DNA of 64,000 nucleotides, taken from the NCBI GenBank assembly GCA_030651305.1, contig JAUSCI010000019.1, forward strand, positions 62,001-126,000, written 5' to 3'. The position numbers were made by a program, and so were the translations under genes. Positions 35,545-43,954 of the stretch are shown piece after piece; within the stretch, counting starts at the first letter, position 1; each line of letters begins with the position of its first letter. Under the pieces are notes generated by a model that saw only the letters and a list, made by a program, of their open reading frames with translations, was not told where the DNA came from and did no database searches. Source of the DNA: Sulfuritalea sp. (lineage in GTDB: Bacteria > Pseudomonadota > Gammaproteobacteria > Burkholderiales > Rhodocyclaceae).

Positions 35545-36824
35545 GCTTGCCGCCGTGGAGTCTTCATCGCCGCAACAAGCACGCCGCAGATGAAGGCGAA
35601 CAGCCCCAGCCGCCACCCGGAAAGATGGCCGTCGAGTAGGCAGCGCAGCAGGTAGCCGCCGGTCAGAAAGCAGAACATCAGGCCGGCAGCGTCATCATGT
35701 TGGCGAAACTGCCGCCAGCCGCCGCGAATCGCCAGTCCGGCGGTGATCAACAACAAGGCCAGACCGGGCAGTCCGGCGCCGAGTGCGAAATCCAGCCAGC
35801 CGCTGTGGCTGCTGACCATGCCGGGGAAGTTGTATTTTTCGGCGACGACCCGGCCGAAGCCGTCGCGGCCGAAGCCGAGACCGAGCGGATGCTCGCCGAT
35901 GGCTAGCACGGCCTGATGTGCCCATGCGGCACGCAGGTAGGCCGATTCTTCGAGATCAGCTCCCGACGGCATGGGCGGCCGCAGCGTCGGCTCGCCGCTC
36001 ATCCAATACATGCTGGGAGAGTTCCAGCCGACGACCATCGATTCCTTCAATCCGCTCCAGCGTGAATCGAGCGCGAAAGACGCGCCGCCCAATGCCGCCA
36101 CTGCAAGCAGCAACAGCAGGAAACGGAGCCTGCGTCGAACTATCCAGACGGTAGCCGCCAGCAACAGCACTACGCCGACGATGGTGCCGTTGCGGGTACG
36201 CAGGGCGATGTCGGCGACAAGCGAAACAGCGAGTGCTGCCCAGCCCGGCTTGCCGGGAAAGAGCGCGGCAACCGGTCCGATTGACAGCATCGCGAGTCTT
36301 TCGGCGATGAGAATGGCGACCAGGAATCCGTTCAGGCTGCTTTGATAGTCGCGCCCGCCGAAGGGTACACTTCCGCCAGGCCACTCCCCCGACATGCCGG
36401 CGGCTACCCACAGCCAGAGCTGCCAGCCGATGATCCAGAGCATGTGCACCAGCAGCGCCGCAACTACGGCGCGGATTGCCAGTCGGGTTTCCGTGCGTGC
36501 CGCGGCATAAGCCGCCACGACCGCCGTCAGCAGCGGGACGATCCAGTCGCCGCGCAGGTTGTCCAGGGCAAGAGTCGGCGCTGGCGAGACGGCGACGGAA
36601 TGCATCACCAGCCAGGCCGTCGTTGCCAGCAGGGTCCACGCCGAGGCTTTCAGCTTCTGCGGCAGCGACGGGAATGTCGCGCTGCGCAGCGTAGCCAGCA
36701 ACGCCAGCACTCCCAGCAACAACATCAGATTGCGCAGGGCTATGGTATGCGGAATGGGATAGACGAAAACAATTGCGGCGAGCCAGGCTTGCCAGAACCA
36801 GGACATCGCGGCGGCACGCGTCAT
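35541..36824 (-). CDS. O-antigen ligase-like membrane protein
   Basis: The 427-residue protein starts at the ATG at 36824, overlapping the GT2 stop. It has 10-12 hydrophobic segments and a large periplasmic loop with YLRAAWAHQAVLAIGEHPLG, LGFGRDGFGRVV and SSHSGWLDFALGAGLPGL. This is the Wzy_C pattern of WaaL ligases and Wzy polymerases. Placement next to lipid A export genes favours WaaL, which joins glycan to core lipid A. Wzy cannot be excluded. Confidence 0.78.
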   Translation of the reverse strand: MTRAAAMSWFWQAWLAAIVFVYPIPHTIALRNLMLLLGVLALLATLRSATFPSLPQKLKASAWTLLATTAWLVMHSVAVSPAPTLALDNLRGDWIVPLLTAVVAAYAAARTETRLAIRAVVAALLVHMLWIIGWQLWLWVAAGMSGEWPGGSVPFGGRDYQSSLNGFLVAILIAERLAMLSIGPVAALFPGKPGWAALAVSLVADIALRTRNGTIVGVVLLLAATVWIVRRRLRFLLLLLAVAALGGASFALDSRWSGLKESMVVGWNSPSMYWMSGEPTLRPPMPSGADLEESAYLRAAWAHQAVLAIGEHPLGLGFGRDGFGRVVAEKYNFPGMVSSHSGWLDFALGAGLPGLALLLITAGLAIRGGWRQFRQHDDAAGLMFCFLTGGYLLRCLLDGHLSGWRLGLFAFICGVLVAAMKTPRRQA

Positions 36825-37594
36825 TTGTTGCCTCCGGCCAGCCAGGAACGCAGCCAGTGGCGGGCGATCCGGCGGTGCTGTGCGTTGTCGCGCGCGTGGC
36901 GCCAGAGCAGGCGCAGGAATCCCTGGCGGCGCAGGCGGCACAGGGTTGCCGCGGCTGCCTGGCGATCCGGCATCTTCGCCAGTTTGTGGAACACCGACAG
37001 GGCGCCGTCGACCAGGTGCTCGTCGAGCAGCCGGCGCTGGCTTTGCTCAGGGCTGAAGCTGCGCAGCAGAATCCGGTAATGCACGGCGACATGTCCCGTA
37101 TAGCGCACGCGCGGTGCCGCCAGCAGCGCCCGCGTGGTCCAGATCACGTCTTCGTGGATCAGGCGCGGCACGAAACGGTAGCCCTGGCTCTCGATGAAAT
37201 CGCGGCGGTAGAGGTGCATCCAGACCATGTGCAGGAAACGTCCGGTGCGCTGGCGCTGGGGCAGCCATTCGCTGCCGGGCACGACGCCGGTGACCTGCGC
37301 ATCGGTATAGATCGCGTAATCCTTCTCGCGTCCCTCGAAGTGGCAATTGGCATTCAGCAGCACCATGTCGAGCTGTTCGTCGTCGGCCAAGCGCAGCGCC
37401 TCGGCATAGGCGTCGGGGGAAACGAAATCGTCGGAATCGACGAAGGCCAGGTACTTGCCGTGCGCCGCGTCCAGCCCGGTATTGCGCGCCGCCGAAAGGC
37501 CGCTGTTTTCCTGGCGGATCACGCGCATCCGCGGCAGGTAAGGCGCAACGTTGTAGACCGGGACTATCAGGGAAAGGGTACTGCCTGCTTGCAT
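36821..37594 (-). CDS. GT2 glycosyltransferase missing its DDGS region
   Basis: The 257-residue protein starts MQAGSTLSLIVPVYNVAPYL and runs directly from YLPR into MRVIRQENSGLSAARNTGLD. In GT2 enzymes about 45-50 residues lie between these blocks and hold the nucleotide-binding DDGSTD motif. That stretch is absent, although the frame is kept. The second aspartate motif AFVDSDDFVSPDAY is present. The protein probably cannot bind a sugar nucleotide normally. The downstream ligase is coupled through ATGA, so the gene may stay translated. Confidence 0.75.
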   Translation of the reverse strand: MQAGSTLSLIVPVYNVAPYLPRMRVIRQENSGLSAARNTGLDAAHGKYLAFVDSDDFVSPDAYAEALRLADDEQLDMVLLNANCHFEGREKDYAIYTDAQVTGVVPGSEWLPQRQRTGRFLHMVWMHLYRRDFIESQGYRFVPRLIHEDVIWTTRALLAAPRVRYTGHVAVHYRILLRSFSPEQSQRRLLDEHLVDGALSVFHKLAKMPDRQAAAATLCRLRRQGFLRLLWRHARDNAQHRRIARHWLRSWLAGGNK

Positions 37595-37624
37595 GGTTTA
37601 TTGATCAAGAACCGGACGGGCGTC

Positions 37625-38029
37625 TTACGCCAGCCCAATAGTGCGCGCTACTTTGTCCAGAATTTCGTCGCTGGTGATCAGGCGCGCACCGTGTTGTTCC
37701 GCCAAAGCCAGATACAGGGCATCGTAGGCAGTCAAACCATGCGTATCCGCCAGGGCGCAGGCGGCCAGGAGCAAAGATTCATGCCCCCAGTAGCGAATCG
37801 GCAGCGCTTCAACCGCGTGCACTAGCTCGCGCAGTTCCTGCGCTGACAGCTCACCCCGTCGCTGCTTGCGCAACAGCACGTTGGCTGCTTCCGCCAGCAG
37901 CAACTGAGGCGCCAACACCAAGTCAGTACCGCTGGCCGCTCGATTGAATGCTGTTTCAAGCTCGGGATGTATCGGGCCATCGGGCACGAACAGGCGGATC
38001 AGGGCCGAGGTATCGACCACCCACATCAT
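37625..38029 (-). CDS. vapC: VapC/FitB-type PIN-domain toxin
   Basis: The 134-residue protein has the PIN acid residues: the first aspartate in WVVDTSALI, a glutamate in LLLAEAANVLL, then an aspartate in TAYDALYLALAEQ and one in ITSDEILD. PIN toxins are Mg-dependent RNases. It overlaps the antitoxin stop. The pair lies within the glycan operon, on the same strand. Confidence 0.88.
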   Translation of the reverse strand: MMWVVDTSALIRLFVPDGPIHPELETAFNRAASGTDLVLAPQLLLAEAANVLLRKQRRGELSAQELRELVHAVEALPIRYWGHESLLLAACALADTHGLTAYDALYLALAEQHGARLITSDEILDKVARTIGLA

Positions 38030-38256
38030 CTTGCGCGATCCTGTTGTACGTCCTTCACGGTGTCACCCAGATTGCGATCCGCCAGCCGCGTTCGCCACGC
38101 ACGGGCCGCCGCCAGCCCCGGGCCGCTCGCCAATCTGACTTCCCGTTCAATCAGGCAGCGCACATGCTCCTGCATGCTGCGGTGATTGGCAGCGGCCATT
38201 GTCTTCATGGCTTCATAAACATCATCCGGCAGATTCCGAATACTCAATGCTTTCAT
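38026..38256 (-). CDS. vapB: VapB/FitA-type antitoxin
   Basis: The 76-residue protein begins MKALSIRNLPDDVYEAMKTM and continues HRSMQEHVRCLIEREV, a ribbon-helix-helix DNA-binding start of the FitA type. Its tail should cover the PIN active site. Start at 38256 is chosen over the upstream ATG at 38283, because MKALSIRNLP is the family start. Confidence 0.85.
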   Translation of the reverse strand: MKALSIRNLPDDVYEAMKTMAAANHRSMQEHVRCLIEREVRLASGPGLAAARAWRTRLADRNLGDTVKDVQQDRAR

Positions 38257-38341
38257 GGCACCCTCGTTGCTATCAAAATGCAAGCATTATTATGATAGCA
38301 CGCCGTCTTCTGGCGCTGGATGGCAAAGATGAAAACGAATG

Positions 38342-39322
38342 CTACCGGATCAAGCTGCGACGGCCTTCGTGCCAGGCCAGCAGTGCCTGGTGCAGGGTCG
38401 CCGCGCGGTGGGCGTAGGTGTGGTGCGCCATGACATGGGCGTGGCAGCGTTCGGCGAGGTCGCGCGCGGCTCCGAAGTTTGCCAGCCAGAATTCGATCTT
38501 CGCTACGCAGTCGTTCAGCCCGTCGAATTCGGCCCAGTTTTCGCCCGGCGTGAAATCGTCCTTGGCATGAGTGCGCCGGTCGCACAGCAGGAAGCCGCCG
38601 CAGGCGGGAATGCCATAACAGCGTTCCGGTAGGCCCGAAGCCACGGGCGTGCCGTAGTCGCAGGAGGCGCCGAAGTTGAGGTTGATGTGGCTCGTCTGGA
38701 TCAGCGCCACCTGTTCCGTCGCGCTCATGCCGGCGGCTTCGCTGAACAGGACGCGCAGGCCTTTTCCGGATAAACACTCGGCCAGCGCGGCGAAGAAGGC
38801 CTGGCGCGACCGCATCTCCTTGGCCCGCCCGCCGTCCATCGCGCCGAAGAAGGATACGTCGTAGCGATAATGGTTGGCTTGGCGGAATTGCCGCCAGGTC
38901 GCCGCCGAGGCATCGAAAAAATAGTTGTCCGTGTCCGCCGCGTTGCCCAAGTATAAATTCTCCGCGCCGAAGCGCCGTCCGTCGATGGTGCTGTGGCTCG
39001 CATAGAAATCGAAGGGGTGCAAGGTTTCCAGCAGTGCCAGGCGCCAGCGCAGCTGGTTCAGGTAATGCGGAGCGTCGCGATTCCAGGTCAGTACCGGCAC
39101 GCCCTGCACCGTCAGGCTGTGGAAACGCCGCAGGGAACGCAGCGGCGACTTGAGCGTGGCGTAAAAGCACGCGAAGTGGGCGAAGGTTTCGCGCGGGTCG
39201 GCGGGTGCAGCGTTGTCGTCGATGCGGCGCACGTCGTAGCCGAGGTTCCGGAAATGCGCGGCGAGCGGAATGAAGGTTTTCGCGCCGTCATGGGTGATGA
39301 CCTTCCGTGGCGGGCCGCTCAC
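38342..39322 (-). CDS. Glycosyltransferase, CgeB-like
   Basis: The 326-residue protein has DVSFFGAMDGGRAKEMRSRQ in the middle and the late block LPERCYGIPACGGFLLCDRR, as in the CgeB/DUF3880-type GT-B family. The last part (LAERCHAHVMAHHTYAHRAA) is the usual ending. It probably transfers a sugar in the surface glycan. The GTG start overlaps the acetyltransferase stop. Confidence 0.75.
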   Translation of the reverse strand: MSGPPRKVITHDGAKTFIPLAAHFRNLGYDVRRIDDNAAPADPRETFAHFACFYATLKSPLRSLRRFHSLTVQGVPVLTWNRDAPHYLNQLRWRLALLETLHPFDFYASHSTIDGRRFGAENLYLGNAADTDNYFFDASAATWRQFRQANHYRYDVSFFGAMDGGRAKEMRSRQAFFAALAECLSGKGLRVLFSEAAGMSATEQVALIQTSHINLNFGASCDYGTPVASGLPERCYGIPACGGFLLCDRRTHAKDDFTPGENWAEFDGLNDCVAKIEFWLANFGAARDLAERCHAHVMAHHTYAHRAATLHQALLAWHEGRRSLIR

Positions 39323-39915
39323 GGCTCCACCGGTGGCGGGGCCGAGTCCACGCCGCGCGAGCCGATGACGCGCGCCGGGACGCCGGCAAGGATTGAATAC
39401 GGTGCGCAGGAGGCGGTCACCACCGCGCCGGCGCCGATCACCGAGCCGCGACCGATGACGATGCCCTCGAGTATGATCGCGCTCGCGCCGATCCAGACGT
39501 CATCCTCGATGGTGACGCTCCCGGGTAGCATGCCCTGCGTGTTGATCGGTCGTTCGCGCGAGGCGAACACGTGGCGGTAGGCAATCACGTGGGCCCGCGG
39601 CCCGATAAGGACATCCTTGCCAATGGTGACCGTCCCGCGCGCATCGATCGCGGCATTGCGGTTGATCGAAGTCCGATCGCCGATCTCCAGTCGACCGAAC
39701 GCTCCGAGATAGACGCCGCGATTAAGGTCCACCGCGTCACCGAGCACGATGCAGGCTTGGCCCGGGGCGTCGATCACGCAGCCGGTGCGTATCTTGCAGC
39801 TGCGGCCAAGGCGAACATTGCGTGGGTGCTTGATGTGCGCGCCGAGGGATACCGTCGAATTTCCCCGCAGCCGGGCGAGGAGGGCGAACCACAGCAGGTT
39901 GAACCAGAGCTTCAT
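39319..39915 (-). CDS. Left-handed beta-helix O-acetyltransferase
   Basis: The 198-residue protein is built of hexapeptide repeats (IGDRTSINRNAAI, VTIGKDVLIGPRAHVIAYRH, VTIEDDVWIGASAIILEGIV) and ends GAGAVVTASCAPYSILAGVP, the WcaF/WbbJ pattern. The catalytic histidine is likely in AYRH. It should acetylate a sugar from acetyl-CoA. The neighbouring acetyltransferase is a paralog. Confidence 0.88.
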   Translation of the reverse strand: MKLWFNLLWFALLARLRGNSTVSLGAHIKHPRNVRLGRSCKIRTGCVIDAPGQACIVLGDAVDLNRGVYLGAFGRLEIGDRTSINRNAAIDARGTVTIGKDVLIGPRAHVIAYRHVFASRERPINTQGMLPGSVTIEDDVWIGASAIILEGIVIGRGSVIGAGAVVTASCAPYSILAGVPARVIGSRGVDSAPPPVEP

Positions 39916-40476
39916 TTAGGTCCTCGCCTTGCGCACCGTGGCCGGGACCCCGGCCACCACCGTGAACTCCGGCACATTCTCACGCACCACGGCGCCGGCG
40001 GCAACGACGGCGCCGTCGCCGATTGTTACGCCGGCCAGGATGATCGCGTTGGCGCCGATCCAGACATCGCTGCCGATGCGTATCGGTCGGGCAATCACCG
40101 GCTGTGATTTGATCGTCGCGCCGCGCGCATAACGGTGCTGGTAGGAAATGATGCGCACGCCGGGTCCGATAACGGTGTCATCGCCGACATCGACGCCGCC
40201 GGTGCCATTGACGATGCTGAAGTTGTTGATCTCGACCCGGTCGCCCAGCCTGACGCCACCGTTGCCACCCTGCACGTAGGCGTAGCGGTTTAGCGTCACC
40301 TTGTCACCGAAGCGGACGCCGGCGCTGCGCGAAGCGTCTACCGAGGCATCAGCGTGGATCTTGCACCCTCGTCCCAGCTTGATCTTCTCGTGGCCCTTGA
40401 TATAGGCCGCGAAGGACACCCGGTTGCCGGCGCGCCGCTGCTGCACGATGTACAAAAGATGCTTGAAAAAATTCAC
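39916..40476 (-). CDS. Left-handed beta-helix O-acetyltransferase (paralog)
   Basis: The 186-residue protein has the same hexapeptide fold: VRLGDRVEINNFSIVNGTGG, VIGPGVRIISYQHRYARGAT, IRIGSDVWIGANAIILAGVT and VRENVPEFTVVAGVPATV. It ends directly before the ATG of the other acetyltransferase. The pair probably modifies two positions or two sugars. It begins right after asnB. Confidence 0.88.
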   Translation of the reverse strand: MNFFKHLLYIVQQRRAGNRVSFAAYIKGHEKIKLGRGCKIHADASVDASRSAGVRFGDKVTLNRYAYVQGGNGGVRLGDRVEINNFSIVNGTGGVDVGDDTVIGPGVRIISYQHRYARGATIKSQPVIARPIRIGSDVWIGANAIILAGVTIGDGAVVAAGAVVRENVPEFTVVAGVPATVRKART

Positions 40477-40477
40477 G

Positions 40478-42313
40478 TCAGCCTTCCAACGGATGCGTTT
40501 CGAGCCAGGCCAGCAGCACGGCGAAAGTGTACATCAGGCGCACATTGCCCCGCCCTTGGCGTGCCTCCTGCCAAAGTGCCGCGATGGCTGCGGCATCAAG
40601 CCAGGGTGCGCGCATTTTAGCCGCGGTTACTTGCGCATCGCCCCATTCGAGCCAGGGTCCGGCGAAGTTAACGCGCAGCGGTACCGAGAAGCCGTGCTTA
40701 TCGCGGTTCCAGACCGTTTCCGGCAGGTGGCGGCGGGCCAGTGCGCGCAGCAGGGCCTTGCCGCCGCCGGAATCGAAATGCACGTTGGCCGGCAGGCGCA
40801 GCATGCGATCCTGCAGCGCGTTGGCCAGCAGCGGCACGCGAACTTCGAGACCGTGGGCCATGCTGGCGCGGTCAGTCTTGGCCAGACAGTTCTCCGAAAG
40901 GTAGGTCCACAGGTCGGCGCGCAGCAGCGCGCCGCGATCATAGTTGCCGTGACGCGAGGCGAGCTTGCGCCAGAGTTCGAGGGTGTGTTCTGGCCGGGAG
41001 GCGCGGGCGACCTCGGGTGCGAGAAAGCGGCGCAGGTCCTTGCGGCTGCCGGGATAGTCGCCCAGTTCGACGCGGCGATAGAGCAGCAATTCGGCGCCGG
41101 CCAATGCGCGCCGGCGCAGGCTCGCCGGGGCGAGGCCATGGCGCAGCAGGCTGCTCAGCAGGCGCTTGCCGACGCTGTCCGGATAGCGGTCGGCGCCGTC
41201 GAGAAAGCGCCGATAACCGCCGAAGAGTTCATCGCCGCCGTCGCCCGAGAGCGCCACCGTAACATGCTGCCGCGTCAGACGCGACAGCGCCCAGGTCGGG
41301 ATGTAGGCCGGATCTGCGAGCGGCTGGTCGAGGTCGGCCAGCGCCGCAGCGAGTGTAGCCGCATCGAGTTCGGGCGCGTCGAAGACGTGATGCTCGGTGC
41401 CATAGCGCTCGGCCACGGCGCGGGCATGGGGGCTTTCGTCGAAGCCGGCCTCGGCAAAGCGCACGCTGAAGGTTTTCAGCGGCCTCGCGCCGGCCTTCGC
41501 CATGTAGTGCACCACCAGGCTGCTGTCGATGCCGCCGGAAAGAAAGGCGCCCAGCGGCACGTCGGCTACGAGCTGATCCTTGACGGCGTGCGCCAGCAGG
41601 AGATCGGTTTCCTCGACCAGGGCTTCGCGGGCAGGGGCTTTTCCCGTCGCGTCGGGAATCATCCACCACTGCCGCACTGCGCCGCCTTCGCCGGTCTTCC
41701 AGCGCAGACAGGCGCCCGGCGGCAGGGCGTGAATGTCACGCACCAAAGTATGTGGCGCCAGCGGCGTCTGAAAAGCCAGGTAGTCGCGCAGGCCTTGCGG
41801 ATCGAGCTTCTTCGGGAAGCTGGTCAGGGCGAAGAAAGGTGCCAGCGTCGACGCCGCCACAAAACCGCTGGCATGCTCGCCCCAGAACAGCGGCTTGACG
41901 CCAAGCCGGTCGCGGGCGAGAAAGACGCTGCCATCACGAGCGTTGTGGATGGCGAAGGCGAACATGCCATCGAGCTTTTCGAGTACGGCTTCGCCCCAGT
42001 GCACGTAGCCGGTCAGCAGTACTTCGCTGTCGGAGCGCGTGGCAAAGGCGTGCCCCGCCGCTTCGAGTTCGCGGCGCAGAACAGCGAAGTTGTAGATCTC
42101 GCCGTTATAGACCATCGCCAGCCGGCCATGGTCTGCCGTCATCGGCTGGCGACCGCCGGCGACATCGATCACTGCCAGCCGCGCATGGCCGAGCAGGGCC
42201 GCGCTGTGGGCCAGCACTTCGCTGGCGTCGGGACCGCGCGACTTGAGCCGCGCCAGTGCTGCGGCGAAGTCGCTGCGGAAGACGTCGCCGATGGCGAGCA
42301 GGATGCCGCACAT
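40478..42313 (-). CDS. asnB: Asparagine synthase-type glutamine amidotransferase
   Basis: The 611-residue protein has the Ntn glutaminase domain with catalytic Cys2 (MCGILLAIGD), RLAVIDVAGGRQPM and YNGEIYNF, then the synthetase domain with the ATP loop FLSGGIDSSLV and ALSGDGGDELFGGY. In glycan clusters such proteins can amidate uronic acids rather than make asparagine. The gene starts one base after the hipA stop, so it is read within that operon. Confidence 0.9.
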   Translation of the reverse strand: MCGILLAIGDVFRSDFAAALARLKSRGPDASEVLAHSAALLGHARLAVIDVAGGRQPMTADHGRLAMVYNGEIYNFAVLRRELEAAGHAFATRSDSEVLLTGYVHWGEAVLEKLDGMFAFAIHNARDGSVFLARDRLGVKPLFWGEHASGFVAASTLAPFFALTSFPKKLDPQGLRDYLAFQTPLAPHTLVRDIHALPPGACLRWKTGEGGAVRQWWMIPDATGKAPAREALVEETDLLLAHAVKDQLVADVPLGAFLSGGIDSSLVVHYMAKAGARPLKTFSVRFAEAGFDESPHARAVAERYGTEHHVFDAPELDAATLAAALADLDQPLADPAYIPTWALSRLTRQHVTVALSGDGGDELFGGYRRFLDGADRYPDSVGKRLLSSLLRHGLAPASLRRRALAGAELLLYRRVELGDYPGSRKDLRRFLAPEVARASRPEHTLELWRKLASRHGNYDRGALLRADLWTYLSENCLAKTDRASMAHGLEVRVPLLANALQDRMLRLPANVHFDSGGGKALLRALARRHLPETVWNRDKHGFSVPLRVNFAGPWLEWGDAQVTAAKMRAPWLDAAAIAALWQEARQGRGNVRLMYTFAVLLAWLETHPLEG

Positions 42314-42314
42314 G

Positions 42315-43577
42315 TCAGTCCGCTCCCACGCGGCGCCAGTCGTCGGCCAGGGTGCGGCGCAGTTCCGCGAGCCGGCGTTTGCGAATCGGCAGCTCGGCGG
42401 CCAGCGCTGGCAGAGCGGTCACGGCCTCAAGCAGGCGGTCGACCACAGTTTGCGCGGTCGCGGGATCGATGCCGCCCCGGCGCGCGACCTCGATCAGGTG
42501 GGTGCGACCGGGGGCGCGGCCCTCCCCCGCCACGGTGGTCTGGTGTTCGCCGCCGGGGCCCTCGTTGAAAGTCAGATCGAATACGGGGGCCAGGCGCCAG
42601 CGGCGATCGGCACCGAGGCGGAAGGCGAAATTGCGGCTGTGATCGTCGCGGTTATGCAGTAGCACGTTGAGCACGCAGCGCTCGAAAGCCTTGTGGACTT
42701 CGCGCTCATCGCCGGTCAGGCGACGGGTGGCCCGCAACAGCATTTCGTAATCCAGAGCCGGCAGGCGGTAATCGATGTGCAGCAGCGCCGAGAGCGAAAG
42801 CAAAGGCACGCGCATGCCGCGTTCGCGGTCGAAGCGCCGCACGCCGAAGGCGGCGTGGCTGGAGGACAAATCGAAAAAGCGCGATGCCGGCATGTCGAGT
42901 CCGCTCTGTCGCGCCAGCCGGGCGTAAAGCTCTTCCACGGCGCAGGCGTCGCGGTGTTCCTCGCGGGCGGGGAATTTGACCAGCCAAGGCTCGCTATCTG
43001 ACTCCGGCACCGTGCCGCCAGCACCGACTTTGCCGCTGGCTGCGTCGAAATCAAGCAGCACCTTGGGTCGCGCGCCCTGTGGCGAGCCGCCCAGCAGCAA
43101 CAGGTGGCGCAAGGCTGTTTCGGCTGGCATATTGGTCGGTGCGTCGCTGACGACCCGCTCGACTTCCTTCGCCAGTTGCAGCAGCGTGAGGTCTTCGTCG
43201 TTGAGGTCCAACGGCTCGGCCGGCGCGAAGGCCAGTGCGCCCATGGCGCGTTCGCCGATGAAAGCCAGCCGGTCCAGCGGCGAAACCTCGCCCGGCCGAA
43301 GGCCGGCGCGGGAAAACGCGTGATCCATCAGCAGCATGCCCCAGCCATCGGGCAGGGCATCGGCGATCAGCCCGGGCAGGCCGAGAAAACAGGGCTCGCC
43401 GGAGAAGGCGCCGGGCAGGGCCAGCGGCAGCCGCAGCGGGGAAAGCTCCAGTCTCTGGCGACGCGCTTCCGGGCTGTACTCGAACAACAGCGGCTGGCCG
43501 GGGCGACCGGCATCGGCTAGCGTGCCCAAGGGCCAGCGCTCGCCCCAGCCGGCATAGATGACGCTCAGTTGCCTCAT
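42315..43577 (-). CDS. hipA: HipA-type serine/threonine kinase toxin
   Basis: The 420-residue protein from 43577 starts MRQLSVIYAGWGERWPLGTL. It has the HipA block PDGWGMLLMDHAF, the phosphate-binding loop region GSPQGARPKVLLDF, and the kinase core VLLHNRDDHSRNFAF with VFDLTFNEGPGGEHQT. HipA kinases phosphorylate tRNA synthetases and stop growth. The gene follows hipB by seven bases and runs into asnB. Confidence 0.88.
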   Translation of the reverse strand: MRQLSVIYAGWGERWPLGTLADAGRPGQPLLFEYSPEARRQRLELSPLRLPLALPGAFSGEPCFLGLPGLIADALPDGWGMLLMDHAFSRAGLRPGEVSPLDRLAFIGERAMGALAFAPAEPLDLNDEDLTLLQLAKEVERVVSDAPTNMPAETALRHLLLLGGSPQGARPKVLLDFDAASGKVGAGGTVPESDSEPWLVKFPAREEHRDACAVEELYARLARQSGLDMPASRFFDLSSSHAAFGVRRFDRERGMRVPLLSLSALLHIDYRLPALDYEMLLRATRRLTGDEREVHKAFERCVLNVLLHNRDDHSRNFAFRLGADRRWRLAPVFDLTFNEGPGGEHQTTVAGEGRAPGRTHLIEVARRGGIDPATAQTVVDRLLEAVTALPALAAELPIRKRRLAELRRTLADDWRRVGAD

Positions 43578-43584
43578 GATCGCT

Positions 43585-43905
43585 TCATCCGGGCGGCGTC
43601 CGCGGCCGGCCCGCCCGTTGCCGAGCGGCGAGGGAAGCCTCGCGCTCGGCGTCGGCGATGTGCACCACCGGCAGCACCAGGAAGCGCTCGAACTGATGGC
43701 TGACGCGCAAGGCTTCGGCCACCCGCGCCAGCAGCAGCAGCGTGCCCTGGCCAAGCGTTTCGAGACGGCGAATCGATGACAAACTGCTGCCCGTCATGGC
43801 GGCCAGCTCCGCCTGACTCAGGTTGCGCGCCAGGCGCAGGGTGCGACAACGCTGGCCCAGGGTGGCGCAAATCTCGTGGGGCGTCAGGATATCTATGGTT
43901 CCCAT
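43585..43905 (-). CDS. hipB: HipB-type antitoxin
   Basis: The 106-residue protein has an XRE helix-turn-helix: LGQRCRTLRLARNLSQAELA and MTGSSLSSIRRLETLGQGTL. It should bind the hipBA promoter and the kinase. The end is proline- and arginine-rich (AARQRAGRPRTPPG). A VapBC pair lies 4 kb away in the same operon run. Confidence 0.85.
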   Translation of the reverse strand: MGTIDILTPHEICATLGQRCRTLRLARNLSQAELAAMTGSSLSSIRRLETLGQGTLLLLARVAEALRVSHQFERFLVLPVVHIADAEREASLAARQRAGRPRTPPG

Positions 43906-43954
43906 GAGAGCGATTGTAGCCGATATACGTGTTTAAGGGATCACATATGGATCG

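Noticed and set aside
40424-42568. A 714-codon open frame on the plus strand
   Set aside because: It is the antisense shadow of asnB, whose motifs are clear. The plus-strand product has no recognisable domain.
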